Shown: one piece after another, positions 1-11,102 of the stretch
Numbering within the stretch: position 1 is the first letter of the stretch
Layout of the letters: each line of letters opens with the position of its first letter
NCBI RefSeq assembly: GCF_004297265.1
Contig: NZ_SCUT01000030.1
Span: forward strand, 31,447 to 95,446
Source of the DNA: Reyranella sp.
GTDB taxonomy: Bacteria > Pseudomonadota > Alphaproteobacteria > Reyranellales > Reyranellaceae
DNA: 64,000 nucleotides
Direction: 5' to 3'
The notes under the pieces: generated by a model
Seen by the model: only the letters and a program-made list of their open reading frames with translations
Databases searched by the model: none
Told to the model about the DNA's origin: nothing
Made by a program: the position numbers and the translations under genes

Positions 1-200
1 TGGCAGAGCTTGAGGTCGCCGTCGACCAGTGCCGGCACCTGCCCGAAGCGGTTGATGGCGAGGTAGTCCGGCTGCTTGTGCGCCCCAGCCCGCAGGTCAA
101 CATGCTTGTAGGCGAAGGGCTGCCCCATCAGCGAGAGGGCAAGTCCCACCTTGTAGGTCGGGCCGCTCAGCCAAATGCCGTAAAGCGTCATCTTGGACAT
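1..200 (-). CDS. Glutathione S-transferase family protein, N-terminal part only
   Basis: The reverse strand from 200 encodes a thioredoxin-fold GST N-terminal domain (MSKMTLYGIWLSGPTYKV...), including the typical stretch about keeping the active-site loop next to a conserved N-R-F-G-Q-V-P-A-L turn with its cis-proline. Only about 66 residues are present because the gene runs off the left edge. A GGAGGA ribosome-binding site lies just upstream of the ATG. Family members conjugate or bind glutathione in the cytoplasm; the substrate cannot be told from this fragment. It is divergent from the VOC-fold gene at 277. Confidence 0.85.
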   Translation of the reverse strand, partial: MSKMTLYGIWLSGPTYKVGLALSLMGQPFAYKHVDLRAGAHKQPDYLAINRFGQVPALVDGDLKLC

Positions 201-276
201 AAATCCATTCCTCCAGTGATTCAGGCCCCGCAGCATCGCACTTGAGCGAGGTGGGGGTAAGCCTATATGAGCGGGC

Positions 277-1029
277 ATGAAAATTTCAGCACGCGACATC
301 GACCATCTTTCCGTGACCGCTTCCGATCCGGCGGATATCGCCAACCGGCTGGGCCGGCTGGGCTTCAATCTCACGCCCGAAGGCGTCGAGCCGCGTTGCA
401 TCTGCTTCCAACCGGATCGCGACGACATCCCGAACTATATCGAGCTGCTGCAGGACGATCCGGCGCAGGTTTCACTCGCACTGAACGTGGCGGAGCTCGA
501 GGGAGAGGAGCGCACGCATGCCTGGGAAACCGAGGACGGCTTCGAGGTCGATGCCGGCGTCGTGGTGGGCGAGAGCGCAGGCCCCCTGCCCTGGTTCCCG
601 GTGAAGCACGAGACGCCGGACGCCTTCATGGAGCCGGAATGGATCGTACATCCCAATGGCGCGCTGGGCATGATGGCCGTTCATGCCATCGCCGAGACGC
701 CAAAGGAGACAGCCAAGGCGCTGAAGGCCGCCTGGGGCGCCACGGTCGAGGAGATCTTCGACGGCTGTACCGTCGTGAAGGCGGGTTCGGTCGAGCTGCT
801 GATCTGGTCCCCGCTCGCCTTCCAGCTCGAATACAAGGCGCTCGAGATGATGCCACCGAGCGAGCTGCCGGCGGTCATCGGCGCCGCCATCGCCATCGAG
901 CGCGCGCGTCCGCTTCAGGGCCTGCTCAGCGCCAACAACGTGCCCTTCGCCCTGGCCGAGGGTGATCGGGTCCTGGTCGCGCCGGAGCAAACCGGCGGCC
1001 TGATGATCGAGTTCATCCCGCAAAACTGA
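277..1029 (+). CDS. VOC/glyoxalase-like fold protein
   Basis: The 250-residue protein begins with I-D-H-L-S-V-T-A-S-D, the opening beta strand and helix of a glyoxalase-like (vicinal oxygen chelate) domain, followed by G-F-N-L-T-P-E-G-V. The C-terminal half (residues about 130-245) again contains a probable betaalphabetabetabeta module ending in V-L-V-A-P-E...G-L-M-I-E-F. This resembles the broad Glyoxalase_3-type family of unknown substrate. A purine-rich GAGGTGGGGG stretch lies upstream. No specific reaction can be assigned; metal ligands are not obvious by eye, so it may be a binding protein rather than an enzyme. Confidence 0.7.
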   Translation: MKISARDIDHLSVTASDPADIANRLGRLGFNLTPEGVEPRCICFQPDRDDIPNYIELLQDDPAQVSLALNVAELEGEERTHAWETEDGFEVDAGVVVGESAGPLPWFPVKHETPDAFMEPEWIVHPNGALGMMAVHAIAETPKETAKALKAAWGATVEEIFDGCTVVKAGSVELLIWSPLAFQLEYKALEMMPPSELPAVIGAAIAIERARPLQGLLSANNVPFALAEGDRVLVAPEQTGGLMIEFIPQN

Positions 1030-1038
1030 CGCGGGTAT

Positions 1039-2088
1039 TCAGGCGCTCGGGGGAATCAGCGGCGATTTGAACTGCAACGGCATGTGCCGGGGGCTGTCGC
1101 CGCCGCCTCTCCGCCAGCGGCCCGGCGTCATCCCGGTCTCGCGCTTGAACGCACGATTGAAGGCCGCCTCGGACTCGTAGCCGATGTCGCTGGCGATTCG
1201 GGCGATGCCGTCCTGGCTGTTGCGCAGCCGATCGGCCGCGAGCTGAATGCGCCACCCCGTGAGATACTCGATCGGCGGCTTGCCGAGCAGCTGATTGAAG
1301 CGCTCGCCGAGCACGGTGCGTGACGATCCTGCCTCGCGCGCCAGGATTTCCGCCGTCCAGTCCCGCGCCGGCGCACCGTGGAGGAGCTGCAGCGCCCGCC
1401 CGACCACGGGATCGTTCAGTGCGCCCAGCAAGCCCTTGCTGCCGGCCGGCAGCCGTTCGACATGACGACGCAGCATCTCGACGAACAGCATTTCCATCAT
1501 CCGTCCGAGCGCAAGCTCCGCGCCGCGGTCGAGCAATTCGACCCTGGCCAGCAGATCGGAGATGACGGAGGCGATGCCCGAGCCGATCGCGTCATCGTGG
1601 GCCCGTTCGATCAGCACTTCCGGTAGCGACCGGAACATGGGCGAGAACATCATCTCGGCCGATTCGATGAAGCCGCAGACGAAACGTGTCTCTGTGCCGC
1701 CGCCGCCATGGCTGAACGTCCATACGCCCTCCTTCGGATCGCGCGTGACGATGGTTGACGCCGGCACGAGTTTCGGCGAGTCGCCGCGCCACAGCTTGTG
1801 CTCGGCAGCGTAGGGTAACAGCACAAGGTCGCCGGCCTCGAGTGCCCGGCGCTCGCCACCGGCCGTCTCGATCATGCAACCGCCGGACGCGATCAGATGA
1901 AAGACGCTGACGTGACGCAGATGCGCCATCGGAATCGACGCATCGTAGCGCTGCGGCGACAGGACGCCGAATGGCTCGGTGAAGCTCGCCTTGAGGAAGA
2001 TGGCGCCCGTCAGCCTTACCGCGCGCAACATGTCGGCCAGCACCACTGCGGCCGGCGTCTCGGCAAAGGAAGGCGGCGTTGCAGACAT
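1039..2088 (-). CDS. AraC-family transcriptional regulator with cupin N-terminus
   Basis: 349 residues if translation starts at the ATG at 2088 (MSATPPSF); a longer in-frame start at 2169 would run through the divergent promoter region and is less likely. The N-terminal part (about 20-200) is a cupin_6-type sensor domain (F-H-L-I-A-S-G-G, G-D-L-V-L-L-P). The C-terminal 100 residues hold two AraC helix-turn-helix motifs (I-L-A-R-E-A-G-S-S-R-T-V-L and I-A-S-D-I-G-Y-E-S-E-A-A-F-N-R-A-F-K-R). It is divergent from the acyl-CoA dehydrogenase at 2147 with only 58 bases between them, so it probably controls that gene and itself; the effector is unknown. Confidence 0.9.
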   Translation of the reverse strand: MSATPPSFAETPAAVVLADMLRAVRLTGAIFLKASFTEPFGVLSPQRYDASIPMAHLRHVSVFHLIASGGCMIETAGGERRALEAGDLVLLPYAAEHKLWRGDSPKLVPASTIVTRDPKEGVWTFSHGGGGTETRFVCGFIESAEMMFSPMFRSLPEVLIERAHDDAIGSGIASVISDLLARVELLDRGAELALGRMMEMLFVEMLRRHVERLPAGSKGLLGALNDPVVGRALQLLHGAPARDWTAEILAREAGSSRTVLGERFNQLLGKPPIEYLTGWRIQLAADRLRNSQDGIARIASDIGYESEAAFNRAFKRETGMTPGRWRRGGGDSPRHMPLQFKSPLIPPSA

Positions 2089-2146
2089 TGTGTGATTTTC
2101 CCGCAAGGAAGATACATCGCCTCGTCGAATTGTGAAGGAGGCAAAA

Positions 2147-3280
2147 ATGTCCGTACAGACTTTGCACAAGCTCGCCCCGATGAATTGGACAAACGAGCTT
2201 GTGAAAATCGCACCCCGGATCGCCGAGGAAGGCCGCGCTTGCGACGCGGAGAAACGCTATGTCGGCGCCAATATTGCCCTGCTTCGGGAGCATGGGTTTC
2301 TAGAGCTGGCAGTCCCGCTGGAACTCGGCGGCGGCGGCCTTTCGCGTCTGGAACTGGCGGCCATGCTTCGCACAGTTGCGCATCATTGCAGCGCCACCGC
2401 CCTGGTACTGGCCATGCATACCCATACCGTCGCGGCCGCAACCTGGCGCTGGCACAACCAGAAAGCTCCGGTCGATGGCCTGCTGAAGCGCGTCGCCGCA
2501 GAGCGCCTCCAGCTCCTTTCATCCGGCGGTTCGGACTGGCTCACGGGCTCCGGTACCGCGGAAAAGGTCGATGGCGGCTACAAGGTCAACGGCCGGAAGA
2601 TCTTCGCCAGCGGCGCTCCCTCGGCCGACCTCTTCATGACCGGCGCGGTCGAGGAAACGGCGGACGGCCCGACGGCCTTGCAGTTCGGCATTCCGGTAAG
2701 GAGCACCGGCATCTCCATCGTCGAGAACTGGGATACGCTCGGCATGCGTGGTACCGCCTCGCACAGCGTGAAGCTCGACGAGGTGTTTGTGGCGGATGCC
2801 GCGATCGCCGCGCGCCGCCCCAGCGGCCTCTGGCATCCCTCGTTCCATCTGATCTCGATGGTCGCGTTCCCGCTGATCTACGCGGTCTACACCGGCATCG
2901 CCGAGGCGGCGCGAGACATCGCCCTCACGATGGCCAGCCGCAAGCGTTCCGCAGATGTCGTCGACGCCGTGGGTCGTATGGACACGGAGCTGACCGCCAC
3001 GCGCATCGCGCACCGGAGCATGATCGCCTTTGCCGAGACCTCGCCTCCGGGCGCGGAGACCACGAACACGATCTTTATGCATCGAGCGCTGGTTGCCCGC
3101 AGCGCGATCAAGACGGTCGAGCTGGCGATGATCGCGGCCGGTGGCGAGGGCTACTTCCGCAGCACCGGCCTGGAGCGTCTGTTCCGCGACATCCAGGCCG
3201 CGCGCTTCCATCCGCTGCAGGATGGCCCGCAGCAGAAGCTGGCCGGTCGCGTGGCGCTGGGCCTGCCGATCGACGGTTGA
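2147..3280 (+). CDS. Acyl-CoA dehydrogenase family flavoprotein
   Basis: 377 residues from ATG 2147, chosen because AAGGAGG at 2135-2141 is correctly spaced; an in-frame GTG at 2132 would start inside that ribosome-binding site. The sequence has the family order: helical N-domain with L-R-E-H-G-F-L-E-L-A-V-P-L-E-L-G-G-G-G, the beta-barrel with S-G-G-S-D-W-L-T-G-S-G-T-A and V-N-G-R-K-I-F-A-S-G-A, G-M-R-G-T-A-S-H-S-V-K-L, and a C-terminal four-helix bundle. It would be a cytoplasmic FAD-dependent dehydrogenase or a related flavin monooxygenase; the acyl substrate is unknown. The family's catalytic Glu is not obvious, so a non-classical acyl-CoA-dehydrogenase-like activity is possible. Confidence 0.85.
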   Translation: MSVQTLHKLAPMNWTNELVKIAPRIAEEGRACDAEKRYVGANIALLREHGFLELAVPLELGGGGLSRLELAAMLRTVAHHCSATALVLAMHTHTVAAATWRWHNQKAPVDGLLKRVAAERLQLLSSGGSDWLTGSGTAEKVDGGYKVNGRKIFASGAPSADLFMTGAVEETADGPTALQFGIPVRSTGISIVENWDTLGMRGTASHSVKLDEVFVADAAIAARRPSGLWHPSFHLISMVAFPLIYAVYTGIAEAARDIALTMASRKRSADVVDAVGRMDTELTATRIAHRSMIAFAETSPPGAETTNTIFMHRALVARSAIKTVELAMIAAGGEGYFRSTGLERLFRDIQAARFHPLQDGPQQKLAGRVALGLPIDG

Positions 3281-3295
3281 GGTCTTGGACGTGCT

Positions 3296-4063
3296 TCAGA
3301 ACGCCGGAACCGGCGCCTGGGGCACGTCCTTCCAGAACTCGGGATCATGCCCGAAGAACAGGCGCGCGCCGCCTCTCTCCAGCACTTCGAGGCGGTCGAG
3401 CGAGGCCAGCATCTGGTCGCGATCGTAGACGAAGCGCGGCAGGCGGCGCTCGCGCAGGGTCCGGCAGAAGTAGCAGGCATCGCCGGTGATCACGATCTCG
3501 CCTGCTTCGGTGCGAACCTTCAGCGACTGATGGCCCGGCGTGTGGCCGTAGGTCGGGATGCAGACCACGGAGCCGTCGCCGAAGAGGTCGTGCTCGCCCT
3601 CGACTTGCTTCACCTTATGGCCATGGTCGAAGTCGGCGCGAAAGAAGCCGACCTTGGCGGCTGTCTCCGGATCCTGCGCCGCTTCCCATTCGCGCTTCTG
3701 CACGACCATCGTCGCATTGGGCACCAGCTCGTTGCCTCCGGCGTGGTCGAAATGCAGGTGGCTGTTCACGATGAAGTCGACCTTGCCTGGATCGCGGTCG
3801 ATCGATTCCAGCCGTGACTTGATATCATCCTCGGGACCGTACTGCTCGAAGCCGAAGATCCGCGCGACCTGCGCGCCCATGCGGCCGGCCGCGTCGGTGC
3901 GGCATTGCGGGTGCATGCCGGTGTCGAACACCGCCCGGCCCTTGGGATGTTCGATCAGGTAGGATGGAATGGGCAGCGCAACCTGCCCGTCCTCGCCCTC
4001 GATCATGTCCTTGAGGCGGCCGACCAACCGGCCACAGGTCATGGCGTAGAGCTTGACGGTCAT
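3296..4063 (-). CDS. Metallo-beta-lactamase fold hydrolase, AHL-lactonase-like
   Basis: The 255-residue protein has the metal-binding motif S-H-L-H-F-D-H (His102, His104, Asp106, His107), a later T-Y-G-H-T-P-G-H and T-G-D-A metal-bridging Asp, and an N-terminal Y-x-M-x-C-G-R opening typical of AiiA/AttM-type N-acyl homoserine lactonases. It lies 2 bases downstream of gatB on the same strand and is probably co-transcribed with it. A quorum-quenching or general lactonase role is plausible from the family; substrate is not determined by the sequence. Related family members hydrolyse other lactones. Confidence 0.8.
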   Translation of the reverse strand: MTVKLYAMTCGRLVGRLKDMIEGEDGQVALPIPSYLIEHPKGRAVFDTGMHPQCRTDAAGRMGAQVARIFGFEQYGPEDDIKSRLESIDRDPGKVDFIVNSHLHFDHAGGNELVPNATMVVQKREWEAAQDPETAAKVGFFRADFDHGHKVKQVEGEHDLFGDGSVVCIPTYGHTPGHQSLKVRTEAGEIVITGDACYFCRTLRERRLPRFVYDRDQMLASLDRLEVLERGGARLFFGHDPEFWKDVPQAPVPAF

Positions 4064-4065
4064 GG

Positions 4066-5514
<1,449 letters not shown>

Positions 5515-5692
5515 GACCGGTAAATAGCCAATGCCGCCCAGCTTGGCAAAAAAATCGATCCGTGCCCTGCTGTCCCGGAATTGGGGCCCCCGCGCGCCAG
5601 GAACTGATCCGCCGAGGTGCTAGGATGTCGAAACTCATCGAAGGTGCAGGGCTGGTGCGTTGCAAAGACAAGGATCCGGACGGCAATCTCCT

Positions 5693-6184
5693 ATGTGTCT
5701 CCGACCGCCAGTGACGATTGAAATACGCGAGGCGGCGGAGGCCGATGCGGCTCAGGGCTGCGAGGTCATGCAGCGGTCCATCCGCGAACTCTGCTTCGCC
5801 GACCACCAGGGCAAGGCCGAAATCCTGGCCCGCTGGCTCGCCAACAAGCATCCCGATGCCTTCAAGGGATGGCTCACCCAGCCGGGCAATTCCCTCATGG
5901 TCGCCGTGGAGGACGGAGCGGTGCTCGCCGTCGGCGCCGTCACCGACCGCGGTGAGATCACCCTGAACTATGTCTCACCCGACGCCCGTTTCCGCGGCAT
6001 CAGTCGGACCCTCCTCGCCGAACTGGAAAGGCGCGCAGCCGAACGCGGCAATACGATCTGCACGCTGACAAGCACGGCAACGGCGCGGAGCTTCTATCTC
6101 GCGAACGGCTATGCGGAAACAGGTCCAGCGCGCCACAATTTCGGCACAACATCGGGCTTTCCGATGCGGAAGATGCTGAAGTAA
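5693..6184 (+). CDS. GNAT family N-acetyltransferase
   Basis: 163 residues from ATG 5693 (MCLRPPVTIEIREA); a TTG at 5660 is a less likely start. Motifs fit the acetyl-CoA-binding fold: I-R-E-A-A-E-A-D at the start, the long helix with M-Q-R-S-I-R-E-L-C, beta strand 4 I-T-L-N-Y-V-S-P-D-A-R-F-R-G-I-S-R-T-L-L (motif A pyrophosphate loop) and F-Y-L-A-N-G-Y near the end. The acceptor is unknown. A 29-codon ORF at 5625-5714 overlaps its start in another frame. The gene is divergent from gatB. Confidence 0.85.
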   Translation: MCLRPPVTIEIREAAEADAAQGCEVMQRSIRELCFADHQGKAEILARWLANKHPDAFKGWLTQPGNSLMVAVEDGAVLAVGAVTDRGEITLNYVSPDARFRGISRTLLAELERRAAERGNTICTLTSTATARSFYLANGYAETGPARHNFGTTSGFPMRKMLK

Positions 6185-6253
6185 AAGCGTGGATAAGGGG
6201 CGGTCGCCGTCGGCGCCGCCCAAAACAAGACGTATCCGCAGGGAGGATTCTAG

Positions 6254-7237
6254 ATGACGACCTTCAATCGCCGTACGCTGCTCGTCGGCACTGCCGCCGC
6301 GGCGCTGGGCGCACCCGGCCTCGCTCGTGCCCAGGGTGCGGCCGACTGGCCCAAGGGGGCCCTCAAGATCATCGTACCCTTCCCGCCCGGCGGCTCGACC
6401 GACCCGGTGGCGCGCATCATCCAGGCCAAGATGATCGAGAATACGGGCTGGAACATCCTCGTCGACAACAAGCCGGGCGGCACCGGGGCGGTCGGCTCGG
6501 CGATCGCCGCCAAGGCGGCCCCCGACGGCCAGACCTGGATGCTGACCTTCGACAGCCACATCCTGAACCCTGCCTTTGCGACCGGCCTGCCCTACAAGGA
6601 TTCCGAACTCTTCAACGTCATGCTGATCGGCCGCACGCCGCAGGCGATCTGCGCGCATCCCGACCGGCCCTACAAGACCTTCGCCGAGGTCATCACCGAC
6701 GCCAAGGCGCGGCCGGGCAAGGTCAATGTCGGTGTGCTCGGCGCCAGCCAGGCGCTTGTGCTGATGACACTGATCAAGAAAGAGAATGGCGTCGACCTCA
6801 ACCTGATTCCCTACAAGGGCGGCGGGCCGCTCAACCAGGACATCCTGGCGGGCGTCACCGACGTCGCCATCGGCAGCCTGACCTCCTTCAGCCCGCACGT
6901 TCGCGCCAACAAGGTGCGCGCGCTGGCCGTCACCGGTGAGAAGCGCACGCCGGCGTTGCCCGATACATCCACCCTCATCGAGCAGGGTGTGAAGAGCTTC
7001 CCCTCCTACTCCTGGTGGGGCGTCTACGCGCCGGCCGGCACCCCGCGCCCGATCGTCGACCGCATGCATGCGGAGATCAAGAAGGCGGTCCTGGCGCCCG
7101 ACGTGACGCAGAAGTTCGTCGACCAGTTCAACATGGAGATCCTGACGACCTCGCCCGAGGAGTTCGCCGCCTACCAGAAGAGCGAACAGGAGCGCTGGTT
7201 CAAGGTCATCAAGGACAACGACATCAAGGGGGACTAG
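6254..7237 (+). CDS. Bug-family (TctC-like) periplasmic solute-binding protein
   Basis: 327 residues with an N-terminal export signal containing a double arginine (N-R-R-T-L-L then hydrophobic A-rich stretch, cleavage near A-R-A-Q), followed by the Bug signature I-I-V-P-F-P-P-G-G-S-T-D-P-V-A-R and N-K-P-G-G-T-G-A-V-G. The C-terminal W-W-G-V-Y-A-P-A-G-T-P is also typical. Bug proteins bind carboxylates or amides for tripartite tricarboxylate transporters, but no TctA/TctB membrane genes are adjacent, as is common for orphan Bug genes. A GGGAGGAT ribosome-binding site precedes the ATG. Confidence 0.93.
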   Translation: MTTFNRRTLLVGTAAAALGAPGLARAQGAADWPKGALKIIVPFPPGGSTDPVARIIQAKMIENTGWNILVDNKPGGTGAVGSAIAAKAAPDGQTWMLTFDSHILNPAFATGLPYKDSELFNVMLIGRTPQAICAHPDRPYKTFAEVITDAKARPGKVNVGVLGASQALVLMTLIKKENGVDLNLIPYKGGGPLNQDILAGVTDVAIGSLTSFSPHVRANKVRALAVTGEKRTPALPDTSTLIEQGVKSFPSYSWWGVYAPAGTPRPIVDRMHAEIKKAVLAPDVTQKFVDQFNMEILTTSPEEFAAYQKSEQERWFKVIKDNDIKGD

Positions 7238-7260
7238 TCACCCTCGACGATCGAGCCTTG

Positions 7261-7359
7261 CTTCCCCCGTCAACGGGGGAAGTGCCCTCGTCTTACGAGG
7301 GCGATGGGGTCATGACCCCTCCGCCCCTGCGGGGCACCTCCCCATTTGAATGGGGAGGT
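7261..7359. repeat. Cluster of five consecutive perfect inverted repeats between convergent genes
   Basis: Five uninterrupted hairpins are readable by eye: 7261-7270/7273-7282 (10-bp arms), 7284-7291/7295-7302 (8-bp arms, 3-base loop), 7306-7319 (14-base perfect palindrome GGGGTCATGACCCC), 7323-7327/7331-7335 (5-bp arms) and 7336-7346/7349-7359 (11-bp arms). Every arm is perfectly complementary. The element sits between the convergent Bug gene and amidohydrolase. It could act as a bidirectional transcription block or mRNA stabiliser, and it has the look of a dispersed extragenic palindromic repeat family. I noticed no second copy in this window. Confidence 0.85.
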
Positions 7360-7371
7360 ATCCGTCCTTCT

Positions 7372-9087
7372 CTAGGCTCGCGCGCCGCGGACCAAGCGGC
7401 CGGGCAGCGTGCCGGTCGCCTCGCCGTCACGATACGTGACCTGCCCCGACACGACGGTCGCGCGGTAGCCGGTTGCCCGCTGCAGCAGGCGCTTGCCACC
7501 CGCCGGCAGGTCCCACTTCATGATGGGAGCCTCGACACGCAGCCTGTCGAAGTCGATGACGTTGAGATCGGCCTTCTTGCCGACCGCCACGACGCCGCGA
7601 TCGCCGAGGCCGACGGCCTTGGCATTGTCCTGCGTATGACGCTTCACCAGCCACGATACGTCGAGCCGGCCCTGCTTGCGGTCGCGGCCCCAGTGCTGCA
7701 GCAGGTAGGTCGGATAGGAGCCGTCGGAGATCAGGCCGACATGCGCGCCGCCGTCGCCGAGGCCGATCAGCGTGTGCGGGCTCTGCATCATCTCGCTGCA
7801 GCAGTCGAGATTGTAGGCGGCGTAGTTGGCGAACGGCGCGAAGATGAAGTTTCTGCCCTCGCCCTCGATCAGATAGTCGTAGATCAGTTCGCGCGGATCG
7901 CGGCCCTCGCGCGCGGCGCGGGCACCGAACGAGGTCTCCTGCGGCGGCTCGTAGTTGGGCGGATCTCCCAGCGGGAACATCCGATCGAAGTCGGTGAGGC
8001 GCTGCGCCATCTCCGAACGCAGCGGCTCGTGGCTCTCCTTCAGGATGCGGGCGCGGAAGGCCGGATCGCGCATGATCGCCAGCCGCTCCTCGACCGACTT
8101 GTTCTGGATCTCCTTGTAGGCGGCGCACATCGAGAACGGGATGCGGCTCGCCTGCAAGCCCTGCAGCACCCCGATCGGCCGCGGCGCCACCTGCGCCTTG
8201 GCACTGTGGCCCTTGGCGACCAGCCCCTCGACCAGGCCGAGCAGGCGGCGCCAGCCGTCGGGCCGCGAATGTCGCTGCGCCAGCGACACGGAGAAGGGCC
8301 GGCCGGATGCCGTCAGCAGCCGGTCCAGCATCTCGAACTCGCTCTCCGGGTTGGGCGTGTTGAAGTCGGAGATGAACTCGATGACGCCGCGGCCCGCATC
8401 CTTCATGCCGAGCGCGATGCCGAGCAGTTCCGCCTCGGAGGCGCGCAGCGACGGCGTCGGATCGCCCTTCACCGTGCGATGGTTTAGCGTGCGCGAGGTC
8501 GAGAAGCCCAGTGCGCCGTCGCGCATCGCCTGCGCCGTCAGCGCGCGCATCTGCGCCACCTCCTCCGACGTCGCTTCCTCCAGTCGAGCGGCACGCTCGC
8601 CCATCACGAAGACGCGCAGCGCGCCATGCGGCAGCTGGGCACCCAGATCCATGTCGCGGGGCTTGGCATCGAGCGCATCGAGATACTGGCCGAACGATTC
8701 CCACGACCAGTTGAGGCCCTCGTCGAGCGCAGCGCCGGGAATGTCCTCGACACCTTCCATCAGCTCGATCAGGCGCTGCCGATCCTCGATCTTCACCGGC
8801 GCAAAGCCCACGCCGCAATTGCCCATCACGGCCGTGGTGACGCCGTGCCAGCTCGAGGGCTGCAGGTAGGAATCCCAGGTGGCCTGGCCGTCATAGTGAG
8901 TATGGATGTCGACGAAGCCGGGCGTGATGAGCATGCCCTTTGCGTCGATCTCTTCCCGGCCCTGTCCGCTGACCTTGCCGACAGCGGCGATCCTGCCGTC
9001 CTTCATCGCGACGTCGGCTTCACGAATCGCCGCGCCCGTGCCGTCCGCAAGGTTGCCGCCACGCACTACGAGATCGAAGTCCGCCAT
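7372..9087 (-). CDS. N-acyl-D-amino-acid deacylase family amidohydrolase
   Basis: The 571-residue protein has the amidohydrolase opening (D-L-V-V-R-G-G-N-L-A-D-G-T-G), the metal motif D-I-H-T-H-Y-D-G-Q (His62, His64), H-G-V-T-T-A-V-M-G-N-C-G-V-G-F-A-P, and a late G-L-G-D-G-G-A-H-V-G motif followed by a composite beta-barrel C-terminus (K-K-A-D-L-N-V-I-D). This fits the amidohydrolase_3/D-aminoacylase subfamily. The physiological substrate is unknown. It lies downstream of gatA on the same strand with a 123-base gap, so co-transcription is uncertain. Confidence 0.88.
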   Translation of the reverse strand: MADFDLVVRGGNLADGTGAAIREADVAMKDGRIAAVGKVSGQGREEIDAKGMLITPGFVDIHTHYDGQATWDSYLQPSSWHGVTTAVMGNCGVGFAPVKIEDRQRLIELMEGVEDIPGAALDEGLNWSWESFGQYLDALDAKPRDMDLGAQLPHGALRVFVMGERAARLEEATSEEVAQMRALTAQAMRDGALGFSTSRTLNHRTVKGDPTPSLRASEAELLGIALGMKDAGRGVIEFISDFNTPNPESEFEMLDRLLTASGRPFSVSLAQRHSRPDGWRRLLGLVEGLVAKGHSAKAQVAPRPIGVLQGLQASRIPFSMCAAYKEIQNKSVEERLAIMRDPAFRARILKESHEPLRSEMAQRLTDFDRMFPLGDPPNYEPPQETSFGARAAREGRDPRELIYDYLIEGEGRNFIFAPFANYAAYNLDCCSEMMQSPHTLIGLGDGGAHVGLISDGSYPTYLLQHWGRDRKQGRLDVSWLVKRHTQDNAKAVGLGDRGVVAVGKKADLNVIDFDRLRVEAPIMKWDLPAGGKRLLQRATGYRATVVSGQVTYRDGEATGTLPGRLVRGARA

Positions 9088-9210
9088 GTTCGTTTACTCC
9101 CGGGGTTGCCGGAATTTTACGCCTTCGGGATGGATGCGTCTCCTGGGCAGCTTCTGGCCGAACTGCAGGACGAGCGCATCATTTCGCGAGACGACGCAAA
9201 ACGGTGGGCA

Positions 9211-10683
<1,473 letters not shown>

Positions 10684-10686
10684 CGT

Positions 10687-11004
10687 CTACTCCACCACCT
10701 TCGGCACGCTAAAGAAGCCACCGGCATTCTTGTCGGCGGGGTCGATATACACCGCGCCACCCGGCGCGTTGGCCAGCACCCTGGCGGCGATACCGCCGTC
10801 GGTGACCTTGTCGGCGCGCATCGGAAGCGTGACGTCGGACACCGACGACATCGGCTCGACATTGTTGGTGTCGACTTCGTTCAACTGCTCGATCCAGGCA
10901 AAAATGCCCGAAAGCTCGCCGGCCAGCGGCGCCAACTCCTCCTCAGGAACCTTCAGACGGGCCAGCCGCGCGATGCGCGCCACGGTCTCCTTGTCGAGCG
11001 ACAT
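10687..11004 (-). CDS. gatC: Aspartyl/glutamyl-tRNA(Asn/Gln) amidotransferase subunit C
   Basis: The 105-residue protein matches GatC in size and content: V-A-R-I-A-R-L-A-R-L near the N-terminus, the F-A-W-I-E-Q-L-N-E-V-D-T linker and a C-terminal G-G-F-F-S-V-P-K-V-V-E ending. GatC is the small structural subunit that wraps around GatA and holds it to GatB. It is the first gene of the minus-strand gatC-gatA pair. Confidence 0.96.
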   Translation of the reverse strand: MSLDKETVARIARLARLKVPEEELAPLAGELSGIFAWIEQLNEVDTNNVEPMSSVSDVTLPMRADKVTDGGIAARVLANAPGGAVYIDPADKNAGGFFSVPKVVE

Positions 11005-11074
11005 TCCAGCACTCCAAAACGCCCGGAAACAAAGCAGTATTCGCGGTTGGTAGCCGGTTTGCCCTGCAGGAGCA

Positions 11075-11102
11075 ACCGACCAGGACGAACCGACTAGGAC
11101 GC
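11075..11102. repeat. Short imperfect tandem repeat (2 x 14 bases)
   Basis: ACCGACCAGGACGA at 11075-11088 is followed directly by ACCGACTAGGACGC at 11089-11102, two differences in 14. The second unit contains the stop codon of the antiporter gene (11094-11096). This may simply be a slippage duplication. Confidence 0.55.
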
